DNA of 28,194 nucleotides. It comes from GCA-001735895 sp964488685. GTDB taxonomy: Bacteria > Pseudomonadota > Gammaproteobacteria > GCA-001735895. The position numbers were made by a program, and so were the translations under genes. The notes below the pieces were generated by a model. That model did no database searches, was not told the DNA's origin, and was given only the letters and a program-made list of their open reading frames with translations. The stretch lies in contig CAZAVY010000040.1 of NCBI GenBank assembly GCA_964488685.1, positions 1-28,194 on the forward strand, read 5' to 3'. How positions within the stretch are numbered: the stretch's first letter is position 1; the number at the start of each line of letters is the position of its first letter. Shown in pieces: positions 1 through 7,010 of this stretch.

Positions 1-98
1 CGTTGCTGATACACCCAGTCTCGGAATTGATCACTGCCAAGATAGGGCTTTGGGTCACCCTTCCCATAAAATAACTTGATTTCTTCATCAACGCCCAT
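1..98 (-). CDS. Partial reading frame at the window edge, resembling part of Y1/REP-associated transposases
   Basis: Reading leftwards from an ATG at 98, the frame stays open for 32 codons to the window edge. It contains the stretch FYGKGDPKPYLGSDQF followed by RDWVYQQ. That pattern (aromatic-Tyr-Gly, Pro-x-Leu-Gly-Ser, Phe-x-x-Trp-Val) resembles a segment I associate with Y1-type (REP-associated tyrosine) transposases; this is recognition from memory, not alignment. Two in-frame TAA codons lie directly before the ATG, and the catalytic HUH and tyrosine parts are not in the window. So this is either a 5'-truncated remnant or a short gene running out of the window. It occupies the place where rsxE would normally follow rsxG. 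Confidence 0.35.
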   Translation of the reverse strand, partial: MGVDEEIKLFYGKGDPKPYLGSDQFRDWVYQQ

Positions 99-161
99 TT
101 ATTAGACGACAATTAACATGGCCGGTCCGTAATTTCGCCCCTGCTCGTCATGGTTGCCTAT

Positions 162-782
162 TCAGTTAAAAATCAGATCAGCGTTTTGTCGATAGTACAG
201 CAGCGTGTTTCGTAGCGCCGCAACTATTGCGCGCGGGGTAATGGTCGCACCGGTAAACTGGTCGAATTCGCCACCGTCCCCTCGCACGCGCCAGCCGTGG
301 TGATCCGGATTGCCCAGCGATTTAGCGTCGAAGCTTTTTATCCAGGCTGATTTTCCGACCTCGATGGCATCGCCAAGACCCGGGGTTTCGGCATGTTTGA
401 CCACGCGCACGCCCGCCAGGCTGCCATCGATGTAAACCCCGGCCAGCAGTTGAATTTTACCGTTGTAGCCATCGGCTGCAACGCTGGTGAATATGACCGC
501 TACCGGAGCGCCGCGCAGGCGTGCCCGGTAGGCCGTGGAAACCGTGTCGGTACCGAGCAGAGGCGATGCCGGCAGTTGCAGGATGTCTTGCGTGATATCG
601 TTGTCGAACCTGTCTTTGGGTATCAGCGCGTGAAGATTACGCAACAGAACCCGGCGTTCGTTGTCGACGATTTTGTCGCGGGTGGTGAATTCAGTTAGCG
701 TAACCAGGGTTGTGCCGGCGATGGCGAACAGCCACAGAAATAAGCCGGAAATGAGAATCTGACGATGATTGAGTGCTATCAT
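162..782 (-). CDS. rsxG: RsxG/RnfG, FMN-binding subunit of the Rnf electron transport complex
   Basis: RsxG is the membrane-anchored, periplasm-facing flavoprotein of the Rnf complex, which moves electrons between NADH and ferredoxin, or in enterics keeps SoxR reduced. The 206-residue protein has one N-terminal membrane helix (about residues 7-29), then a soluble FMN-binding domain. Its flavinylation motif FTGATIT is visible, with the FMN-accepting threonine at about residue 180. I chose the ATG at 782 because it overlaps the rsxD stop as ATGA, as elsewhere in this operon. An upstream in-frame start at 833 would add 17 residues read through rsxD. It is the last recognisable Rnf gene here; only 63 bases separate its stop from the transposase-like fragment. 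Confidence 0.95.
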   Translation of the reverse strand: MIALNHRQILISGLFLWLFAIAGTTLVTLTEFTTRDKIVDNERRVLLRNLHALIPKDRFDNDITQDILQLPASPLLGTDTVSTAYRARLRGAPVAVIFTSVAADGYNGKIQLLAGVYIDGSLAGVRVVKHAETPGLGDAIEVGKSAWIKSFDAKSLGNPDHHGWRVRGDGGEFDQFTGATITPRAIVAALRNTLLYYRQNADLIFN

Positions 783-1801
783 TTTTCGCCGTATATACGT
801 GGTTGCGTGTAATAGTCGATTAATGGCACGCACATGTTGGCCAGCAACACCGCGAATGCGATGCCGTCGGGATAACTACCCCAGACACGGATCACATAAA
901 TCAGCAATCCGATCATCAAGCCATAGTATATTCGGCCGATATCCGTAGTGGCTGCGGTCACCGGATCGGTGGCGATGAAAAAGGCGCCGATGATGACCGC
1001 GCCCGAAAGCAAATGGAACAGGGGTGAAGCGTAAATTTCCGGGTTAGACAGGTAAAACGGCAGCGAGATTGCGAGCACTCCGCCAAACAGTGCTGCCGGG
1101 ATATGCCAGCGTATGGTGCGGGTCGCCAGTAAATACAAACCTCCGACAAACCACCCCATTGCCACCCATTCCCATCCCTTGCCGCCATAGACGCTGAAAA
1201 CCGGGCCTGAACGAACTTCGCTGATAGCGATATTTTGGCCGATCGCGGTTTTGACCTGGTCTAACGGGGTTGCTGAACTCAGGGCGTCCCACTGCTTGAT
1301 ATCGACTCCGCCGAAGGTATAGGCAAGCGCATCGGTAACGCTGAGGGTGGCTCCACTGACCGAGCCCGGCAGGTACCATGTGGTCATTTCAAGTGGAAAA
1401 GAAATCAGTAACACCACGTAACCTACCATCGCCGGGTTGAAGGGGTTGAACCCGAGCCCGCCATATAAATGTTTTCCGGCCACCATGGTGAATCCGATGC
1501 CAACCAGTATCAGCCACCAGGGTGAGTGCATCGGTAGGCACAGCGCAAACAACCAGGCTGCCACCACGGCGCTGAAATCGGTGAGATGAGGCGTTACCGG
1601 TTTGGCGCGCAGCTTCAATATTACTGCCTCGAATAGCAATGCAAACAGCACCGCCAGCACGATGTTGACGATGACCCCGGGTCCGAACTGCCAGGCGTAA
1701 GCCAGTGTGCCCGGGAGCAATGCGATGAGGACCTGGATCATCAGGCGTTTCAGACTATTGCCCGGTGCGAGGTAAGGTGACGAAACCACAACATTTGTCA
1801 T
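779..1801 (-). CDS. rsxD: RsxD/RnfD, FMN-carrying membrane subunit of the Rnf complex
   Basis: RsxD is a polytopic inner-membrane subunit of the NqrB/RnfD family that carries a covalent FMN. The 340 residues are dominated by hydrophobic helices. They include family hallmarks such as LYGGLGFNPFNPAMVGYVVL near residues 112-131 and a C-terminal YPDGIAFAVLLANMCVPLID stretch. The segment DALSSATPLDQVKT matches the E. coli DGISQATPLDTFKT site, placing the flavin-bearing threonine at about residue 178. The gene begins with ATG overlapping the rsxC stop (ATGA) and ends overlapping the rsxG start the same way, which suggests translational coupling. The length is close to E. coli RsxD (about 352). Confidence 0.96.
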   Translation of the reverse strand: MTNVVVSSPYLAPGNSLKRLMIQVLIALLPGTLAYAWQFGPGVIVNIVLAVLFALLFEAVILKLRAKPVTPHLTDFSAVVAAWLFALCLPMHSPWWLILVGIGFTMVAGKHLYGGLGFNPFNPAMVGYVVLLISFPLEMTTWYLPGSVSGATLSVTDALAYTFGGVDIKQWDALSSATPLDQVKTAIGQNIAISEVRSGPVFSVYGGKGWEWVAMGWFVGGLYLLATRTIRWHIPAALFGGVLAISLPFYLSNPEIYASPLFHLLSGAVIIGAFFIATDPVTAATTDIGRIYYGLMIGLLIYVIRVWGSYPDGIAFAVLLANMCVPLIDYYTQPRIYGEK

Positions 1802-3351
1802 TGTGACTCTTCTCGCATCGCTTTTTTGCGCGCCCTGACGCGTTCCAGCGCCGCCTGAACCGGGTTTGAGATCGGCATGTCCCCACCTGATTTTGTGTGT
1901 TTCTTCTGTAAGGCTTCGCGCTTCAGGCGGCGGCGCTCGTCATCATATTGTTTTTTCAACAGCAAACGTTTTTCCCGAAACTCGAATCTGAGCCTGGCGC
2001 GATCCGACTTGAGCCGCGCCTTTTGTGCGGCGTGAACTTCACTCTTGGCGGCACGATAGTATTGCACCAACGGGATCTGGCTAGGGCATACCGCGGAACA
2101 GCAGCCACATTCGATGCAATCAAACAGGTGAAATTCCAGGGTACGTTCATAGGCTTTTGCACGCGCATGCCAGTAGAGTTGTTGAGGTAGTAACTGTGCC
2201 GGACATACCTCGGTGCATTTACCGCAGCGAATACATTCGTCGTGATAGCCGGGGCTTTGCAAAATGGCTTCCTGGTGCATCACCATTATGCAGTTGCTGG
2301 CCTTGACGATCGGTACCTGGCTGCCGGAAAGCGAGAGCCCCATCATTGGACCTCCCATCACCAGGTGGCCGCGCTCGTCATGTCGGTAACCTCCCGCGAG
2401 ATCGATAAGGTGACTGATCGGGGTGCCCAGGCGGGTTTCCCAGTTACCGGGTTGTGCGATATTGTCCCCGGTGATCGTGACCACGCGGGACATCAGTGCC
2501 TGGTCACGTTCGAGTGCGCGGGTAATCGCGACACAAGTGCCTACATTCTGGCAAAACAGGCCGATGTCGAATGCCAACTGACCCTGGGGTACCGCCTTGC
2601 CGGTTAAAACCTGGACCAATTGCTTTTCACCGCCCGATGGGTAGATCGTCGGGACTGAAACCAGTTCGGTGTTCGCAACTGTGGATTGAGCTAACGCCTC
2701 CGTCATGGTTGCGAGCGCTTCGGGTTTATTGTCTTCGATTCCGACAAGGGTGATTTTCGGCGACAGTAGTTGTTGCAGGTAGCCGATACCGCGTATCACT
2801 TCCGCGGCGTAGTGGCGCATCAGAGCATCGTCGCAGGTGATATAGGGTTCGCACTCGGCGCCGTTGATGATCAGCGTATCGATGCCCCGGGCCTTGCCGC
2901 GTGATAACTTCAGCGAGGCCGGAAAAGCAGCGCCGCCGAGCCCGACAATCCCCGCGCGACAGATCCGTTCGATTAGTTCCCCGGGTGTGAGTTGGCCTGG
3001 ATCAACAATGTTCGGTTCAGCGGCTTCGTCTTCTCCATCGACCTCGATAACGATACAGGTGTCCGATTGACCCGAAGGGTGGGCTACCGGGAAGTTATCG
3101 ATTGCAACCACCTTGCCCGAGGTCGGCGCGTGCACCGCGGCACAACTCAAAGACGAGTTGGTCGCGATAACATGACCTTTCAAAACACGCTTGCCGACCT
3201 CGGTGATCGGTTTGTTGTAATCACCAATGTGCTGTTTAAGCGGCAGCCACAATCGCGGTGGCAGGCTTGCCTGCTGCAAATCCCGGGAGAGCGATTCAGT
3301 TTTGTGCGCCGCGAGATGCAGGCCGCCGTGGAAGGGGTGAAGATCAGGCAT
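1798..3351 (-). CDS. rsxC: RsxC/RnfC, NADH-side iron-sulfur subunit of the Rnf complex
   Basis: RnfC is the peripheral cytoplasmic subunit thought to take electrons from NADH. The 517 residues show an N-terminal barrel-sandwich part, a glycine-rich nucleotide/flavin segment GLGGAAFPASLK (about 137-148) related to complex I 51-kDa proteins, an SLBB-like region, and two ferredoxin motifs. The cysteines are at 373/376/379/383 (CIRCGKCTEVCP) and 412/415/418/422 (CIECGCCSAVCP), enough for two 4Fe-4S clusters. After about residue 440 comes a short, very basic, probably coiled tail rich in Arg, Lys and Ala. It is much shorter than the repetitive tail of E. coli RsxC (about 740 residues in total). 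The gene overlaps rsxB by 8 bases and rsxD by 4. Confidence 0.96.
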   Translation of the reverse strand: MPDLHPFHGGLHLAAHKTESLSRDLQQASLPPRLWLPLKQHIGDYNKPITEVGKRVLKGHVIATNSSLSCAAVHAPTSGKVVAIDNFPVAHPSGQSDTCIVIEVDGEDEAAEPNIVDPGQLTPGELIERICRAGIVGLGGAAFPASLKLSRGKARGIDTLIINGAECEPYITCDDALMRHYAAEVIRGIGYLQQLLSPKITLVGIEDNKPEALATMTEALAQSTVANTELVSVPTIYPSGGEKQLVQVLTGKAVPQGQLAFDIGLFCQNVGTCVAITRALERDQALMSRVVTITGDNIAQPGNWETRLGTPISHLIDLAGGYRHDERGHLVMGGPMMGLSLSGSQVPIVKASNCIMVMHQEAILQSPGYHDECIRCGKCTEVCPAQLLPQQLYWHARAKAYERTLEFHLFDCIECGCCSAVCPSQIPLVQYYRAAKSEVHAAQKARLKSDRARLRFEFREKRLLLKKQYDDERRRLKREALQKKHTKSGGDMPISNPVQAALERVRARKKAMREESQ

Positions 3352-3904
3352 CCTGCACCATTTTTATCTGCTTGATCGGAGCCGACCATTTCCAGTCGTC
3401 GATGGTTTGATGTGCCGGTAGCATATCGATGCAATCCACCGGGCAGGGTGGTAGGCAGAGTTCACAACCGGTACATTCACCGGCAATCACGGTATGCATG
3501 TGTTTGGAGGCGCCGAGGATTGCATCAACCGGGCAGGCCTGGATGCAGAGCGTGCATCCGATACAGGTTTGCTCGTCGATGATCGCCACCATCGGGATCT
3601 CAAGATGTTCGCCGTGTTCGAGATTGAGCTCAAGCACTTCGGCGCCCAGTAAATCAGCGAGCGCGGCGATGGTCGCCTGTCCCCCGGGTGGGCATTGATT
3701 GATCGGTGCTTCGCCCTGTGCAATTGCCTCGGCGTAAGGTCGGCAGCCTGCGTAGGTGCATTGCCCGCATTGGGTTTGTGGTAACAGCGAATCGATTTGA
3801 TCGACCACCGGATTACCATCGATCTTGAAGCGTATCGCGGCGTAGCCGAGTATCAGGCCGAACAATCCGGCCATCAGGCTGATGGTGAGAATTGCAAGCA
3901 ACAC
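3344..3904 (-). CDS. rsxB: RsxB/RnfB, polyferredoxin subunit of the Rnf complex
   Basis: RnfB is the membrane-anchored ferredoxin-like subunit on the cytoplasmic face. The 186 residues comprise an N-terminal membrane helix (1-25), a 4Fe-4S domain with cysteines 46, 49, 54 and 71 (CGQCTYAGC...C), and two CxxCxxCxxxCP ferredoxin motifs at 114-124 and 144-154. All twelve cysteines are present, so three clusters can be built. The start codon is GTG at 3904, three bases after the rsxA stop; no ATG gives the membrane helix. The 3' end overlaps rsxC by 8 bases. Length matches E. coli RsxB (192). Confidence 0.96.
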   Translation of the reverse strand: MLLAILTISLMAGLFGLILGYAAIRFKIDGNPVVDQIDSLLPQTQCGQCTYAGCRPYAEAIAQGEAPINQCPPGGQATIAALADLLGAEVLELNLEHGEHLEIPMVAIIDEQTCIGCTLCIQACPVDAILGASKHMHTVIAGECTGCELCLPPCPVDCIDMLPAHQTIDDWKWSAPIKQIKMVQDA

Positions 3905-3907
3905 TGT

Positions 3908-4489
3908 TTAAATCCTGACCAGCCCGCCAAGCCCCATGAACGCCAGTGACATGAGCCCCGCGGTCACCAGACCGATTGCCGAACCTTTAAAGGGTGCCGG
4001 CACATCCGCAACATCGATGCGTTCGCGCATCGCGGCGAACAGGATCAGCACCAGCGAAAATCCCAGTGCCGCACCAAAACCGTAAATCACCGATTCAAAA
4101 AAACTGTTTTGTTGCTGCACGTTGATCAGCGCCACGCCGAGCACCGCGCAGTTGGTCGTAATCAGCGGTAAAAAAATGCCGAGCAGGTTGTACAGCAAAG
4201 GACTTGTCCTGTGTACTACCATTTCAGTGAAATTGACAACCGCAGCGATCGCGACAATAAAAGCGATGGTGCGCAAGTACTCGAGATCCAGCGGTGACAG
4301 AATCCAGCTATTGATCAGGTAGCTCAGTACCGCCGACAGGGTGAGCACAAAAGTCGTCGCCGCACTCATGCCGATGGCGGTTTCAACTTTGCGCGAGACC
4401 CCCATGAACGGGCATAGTCCGAGAAATTTTACCAACACGATGTTGTTGACAAATACGGTGCCGATTAAAAGCAGTAGGTATTCTGACAT
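3908..4489 (-). CDS. rsxA: RsxA/RnfA, integral membrane subunit of the Rnf complex
   Basis: This is the first gene of the Rnf operon. The 193-residue protein is a six-helix membrane subunit of the RnfA/NqrE family, opening with MSEYLLLLIGTVFVNNIVLV. Cys26 (LGLCPFMG) and Cys114 (TTNCAVLG) sit where Rnf/Nqr structures place two of the four ligands of an intramembrane iron-sulfur cluster. The other two come from RnfE, whose gene is not found next to this operon. The ATG at 4489 fits the family N-terminus. A sigma70-like promoter ends about 30 bases upstream. Confidence 0.96.
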   Translation of the reverse strand: MSEYLLLLIGTVFVNNIVLVKFLGLCPFMGVSRKVETAIGMSAATTFVLTLSAVLSYLINSWILSPLDLEYLRTIAFIVAIAAVVNFTEMVVHRTSPLLYNLLGIFLPLITTNCAVLGVALINVQQQNSFFESVIYGFGAALGFSLVLILFAAMRERIDVADVPAPFKGSAIGLVTAGLMSLAFMGLGGLVRI

Positions 4490-4520
4490 GGCCGGATTAT
4501 AAGGCCTGACCCAGATGAAA

Positions 4521-4550
4521 AATACAGAATTTACTTGAGGCCTTTGTCAA
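4521..4550 (-). promoter_or_regulatory. Predicted sigma70 promoter of the rsxABCDG operon
   Basis: On the minus strand a perfect -35 box TTGACA (4545-4550) is followed after 18 bases by TGTATT (4521-4526), which matches four of six -10 positions. The transcript would start near 4514 and leave a leader of about 25 bases before rsxA. The rest of the 314-base gap between rsxA and the FHA gene (4490-4803) holds no convincing gene. It has a direct repeat of CCGAGGAA read on the minus strand around 4595-4615, of unknown meaning. Confidence 0.5.
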
Positions 4551-4803
4551 CCCGAACATTTCATAAACCTGCTCGCGCCCTGGCTTGATCTTAGTTTCCT
4601 CGGGAACCTTCCTCGGTCGGGGGGATCCATTGGTCCGACACTTCTTCGGAAAATCTCCTGAGAAAACAAAGTCCTGCGCAATCATCGCGGCAGTTCAGGA
4701 AATCACCAGGTTAAATCTTACAATAGATCAATTGCATATCAGATCCTTCTTCACCCCTCCAATTCTTTGTTCCAGCCTGGGTTCCTTATGTGCAATTCGC
4801 GGG

Positions 4804-5760
4804 TTAGTCGGCGAACTCGCCGCGATCGAGATTTTGTGCCTGTTCGATAAATTGATCAATGTTGACGCTGCCCTTCAAGTGCCAGTTAAGCGAACTGAGG
4901 TTGTTCTGATACTTTGCCGCTGAACTGAAATCGTCGAGCAGGTCGTGTAACTCCGAACTTTGCAGAATCGAAGGCAACGCGATCGGGCTCGCGATCAACA
5001 GGGCAAGAATTACGCTTCGGCTCCGGTTCAAATGCGAGATGTGAATCAGGTACAGCGAAATCGCAAAAGGAATGACTGCCAGATACCAGCCGAAGTGAAA
5101 CAGGGTCGTCGGCCAGCTCGCCGAGAACAGGTAGACCAGGCCATCGGCCAGCAGGGTGGTAAAAAAGAAAAGCAGGTAAACCAGTGCCACCGAGGTTACC
5201 AATTGTCTGATTTCCCAACGATTTACCAATAGTCGTTCGAGTATTGACAGCGCCAGCACAAATACGCCGATGGTAAATACGGTTTCCCGCAGTACAAACT
5301 TGAGTAGATCACTCCATTTGAAGCTGGTGTAGGAATTGAGAAAGAACTCGAGGCCGTCGAAGAACAGGCAGGCCAACACAAGGATTGCCGCCCAGTAAGC
5401 GTGGCCGAATAAATGACTTCGGCGGCCGTTACCGGCCAGGGCACGAGTAGCCCCAACGATGTGATCACGGGGCAGCAATTTTGCCTGTACGCGTCCGAAT
5501 TCCAGCCTCAGGGGTAACTTTTCGGTCATTAGCGAATCCACCTGCTGGTCGTCAATACGAGTCGGGTTCACATCAGCCAGGTTGACCAATTCCAGCGAAT
5601 TATCGCCGTAGCGGATTATCTTGAGATGGTACGGCGCTACGGTTGGGTCGGATAAAATGATATCGTTATCCAGGGCGCGGCCGAGCGTCGTTACTTCAAG
5701 CTTGATCGGTTCGTAGCGGCATAGTCCCCGGGTACTGATTTCCAGTATCAGGGCTTCCAC
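4804..5760 (-). CDS. FHA-domain protein with five predicted membrane helices, function unknown
   Basis: The N-terminal ~100 residues look like a forkhead-associated domain: GR at 27-28, NDIILSDPTVAPYHLKI at 32-48 with the conserved histidine at 45, and NPTRIDDQQV near 65-74. The serine three positions before the histidine, normal in phosphothreonine-binding FHA domains, is alanine, and NG is NP, so phosphopeptide binding is uncertain. Five hydrophobic segments follow, at about 119-140, 156-175, 187-211, 219-241 and 249-267, then a polar ~50-residue tail. With a cytoplasmic FHA domain, five helices would put the tail in the periplasm. The start overlaps the end of the upstream protease gene by 13 bases, so the two are probably translated together. 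I recognise no characterised full-length homologue. Confidence 0.8.
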   Translation of the reverse strand: MEALILEISTRGLCRYEPIKLEVTTLGRALDNDIILSDPTVAPYHLKIIRYGDNSLELVNLADVNPTRIDDQQVDSLMTEKLPLRLEFGRVQAKLLPRDHIVGATRALAGNGRRSHLFGHAYWAAILVLACLFFDGLEFFLNSYTSFKWSDLLKFVLRETVFTIGVFVLALSILERLLVNRWEIRQLVTSVALVYLLFFFTTLLADGLVYLFSASWPTTLFHFGWYLAVIPFAISLYLIHISHLNRSRSVILALLIASPIALPSILQSSELHDLLDDFSSAAKYQNNLSSLNWHLKGSVNIDQFIEQAQNLDRGEFAD

Positions 5761-7010
5761 TGGGTTTGCTCCAGAAATTTTTGAATCAGTGGTAATGTTG
5801 ATCCGTAGTCTACACCCGTCATGATCAGCGTGATAAAAAGTCCACGATTACTGTGGCCGGTGAGGGCCGCGGTGAACAGGACATCGCTCATACCCTCGTA
5901 CTCCACGTATTCACGACGGCACAGGTTGCTTTTAAATTTCTGCGACGAAACCTCGACAAACCATGTTCTGCAGTTAAAGTTACTGACAATGTCTCGATCC
6001 ATCTTCGATTCAATCTGATCCTTATTCAGGTTTTCATACAGGTTGAAAAACTGAATCGGATTGAGATCTTCGGATTCGAGCCAGAAATACTCGTATATCA
6101 ACCGGCCGACGAAATTGTTGTCCTCATCGAGGTAAATATGGTTTTTGTTGGTACAACGAATCTGGTAGCGCTTGTAGCGAGCAATGGCGCCCAGCTTGGT
6201 GCTATTGTCCCAGCAGCGCACGGTTGGGGATATGACGCCCGGTAATTTGAAGCGGCGCAGGTCGAGGCTCGGCCAGTCACTCGCCAGCAGTTGTTCGATA
6301 TAGCTGGATTCATAAGCCAGTACCTGGCGAGCAACCTCGGTCTTGATGTCTTGCCCGGGGCTGAAGCCCCCCGGTTTTGATTGTTTGATCAGGTCCTTCA
6401 GGTAACGCGAAGGCACGATGAAGCTGATATCGTTGCGTGCCGTCGCGACATTTATACCGATTACTTCACCTTCTTCATTAAATGTGGGTCCGCCACTCAT
6501 GCCGGGATTGAGACTGCCCGAAAACAGAATTCGACTGTCGTCAGTCTGGTTCAAAATACCACCGTTGGTGCCGACCGCGATACTGAGCCCGAGGTCCAGC
6601 GGATTACCCATTGCGAAAATCGGCGCTCCACGCGACGGCAAAGGACTCATTGAAATCGCCTCACCTATGGTCTCGTCAGCACCGAGCAACGCCAGGTCTC
6701 GGGCTACGTCGAGCCCGAGCAGTTTCAGTTCGCCCCCCAGCCCATCTTTGCCAACATATGAAACATAGAACAGCTCCGGTTCGAGGATGACCTGACTGAT
6801 GACGTGATAGTTGGTCGCGATCTGGCTGCCGTCACCGACCACAAAACCCGATCCAATACTGAATTTTTTGCCGGTTTCACGATTGAGCACGCGTACCTGG
6901 AACACGCGATCCTCATTAAGCTGGTATATTTTCTTGGATTCCATTGCGCTCGCAGGCAGTGCAAAACTGCCTGCGAGCAAGAGGCTGGTAACAATCAGGC
7001 GCGGCAACAA
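5748..7010 (-). CDS. Secreted trypsin-like (S1C-type) serine protease with an unknown C-terminal domain
   Basis: The protein opens with a signal peptide (LLAGSFALPASA, cleavage near residue 22). A chymotrypsin-fold protease domain follows with the full triad: His69 in ATNYHV, Asp105 in DVARDLALL, and Ser172 in GSLNPGMSGGPTF. The oxyanion context GMSGG resembles DegP/HtrA, but no PDZ domain follows. Instead residues ~210-420 form a domain I do not recognise, with four cysteines (VRCWD, IRCTN, NFNCRT, SNLCRR) that could make two disulfides in the periplasm. The start is TTG at 7010, directly after the metG stop, because the preceding codon in frame is that stop region and the first ATG would remove the signal peptide. 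The 3' end overlaps the FHA gene by 13 bases. Confidence 0.85.
   Translation of the reverse strand: MLPRLIVTSLLLAGSFALPASAMESKKIYQLNEDRVFQVRVLNRETGKKFSIGSGFVVGDGSQIATNYHVISQVILEPELFYVSYVGKDGLGGELKLLGLDVARDLALLGADETIGEAISMSPLPSRGAPIFAMGNPLDLGLSIAVGTNGGILNQTDDSRILFSGSLNPGMSGGPTFNEEGEVIGINVATARNDISFIVPSRYLKDLIKQSKPGGFSPGQDIKTEVARQVLAYESSYIEQLLASDWPSLDLRRFKLPGVISPTVRCWDNSTKLGAIARYKRYQIRCTNKNHIYLDEDNNFVGRLIYEYFWLESEDLNPIQFFNLYENLNKDQIESKMDRDIVSNFNCRTWFVEVSSQKFKSNLCRREYVEYEGMSDVLFTAALTGHSNRGLFITLIMTGVDYGSTLPLIQKFLEQTQWKP

Noticed and set aside
1948..3375. Several long plus-strand frames opposite rsxC
   Set aside because: They are antisense to a clearly conserved gene and show no protein family features.
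4496..4501. A consensus TATAAT on the minus strand close to the rsxA ATG
   Set aside because: It would start transcription at the ATG itself (leaderless) and has no -35 box; the TTGACA promoter further up is better.
4497..4685. A 62-codon minus-strand frame in the gap before rsxA
   Set aside because: No family resemblance, no good ribosome-binding site, and it runs through the predicted rsx promoter.
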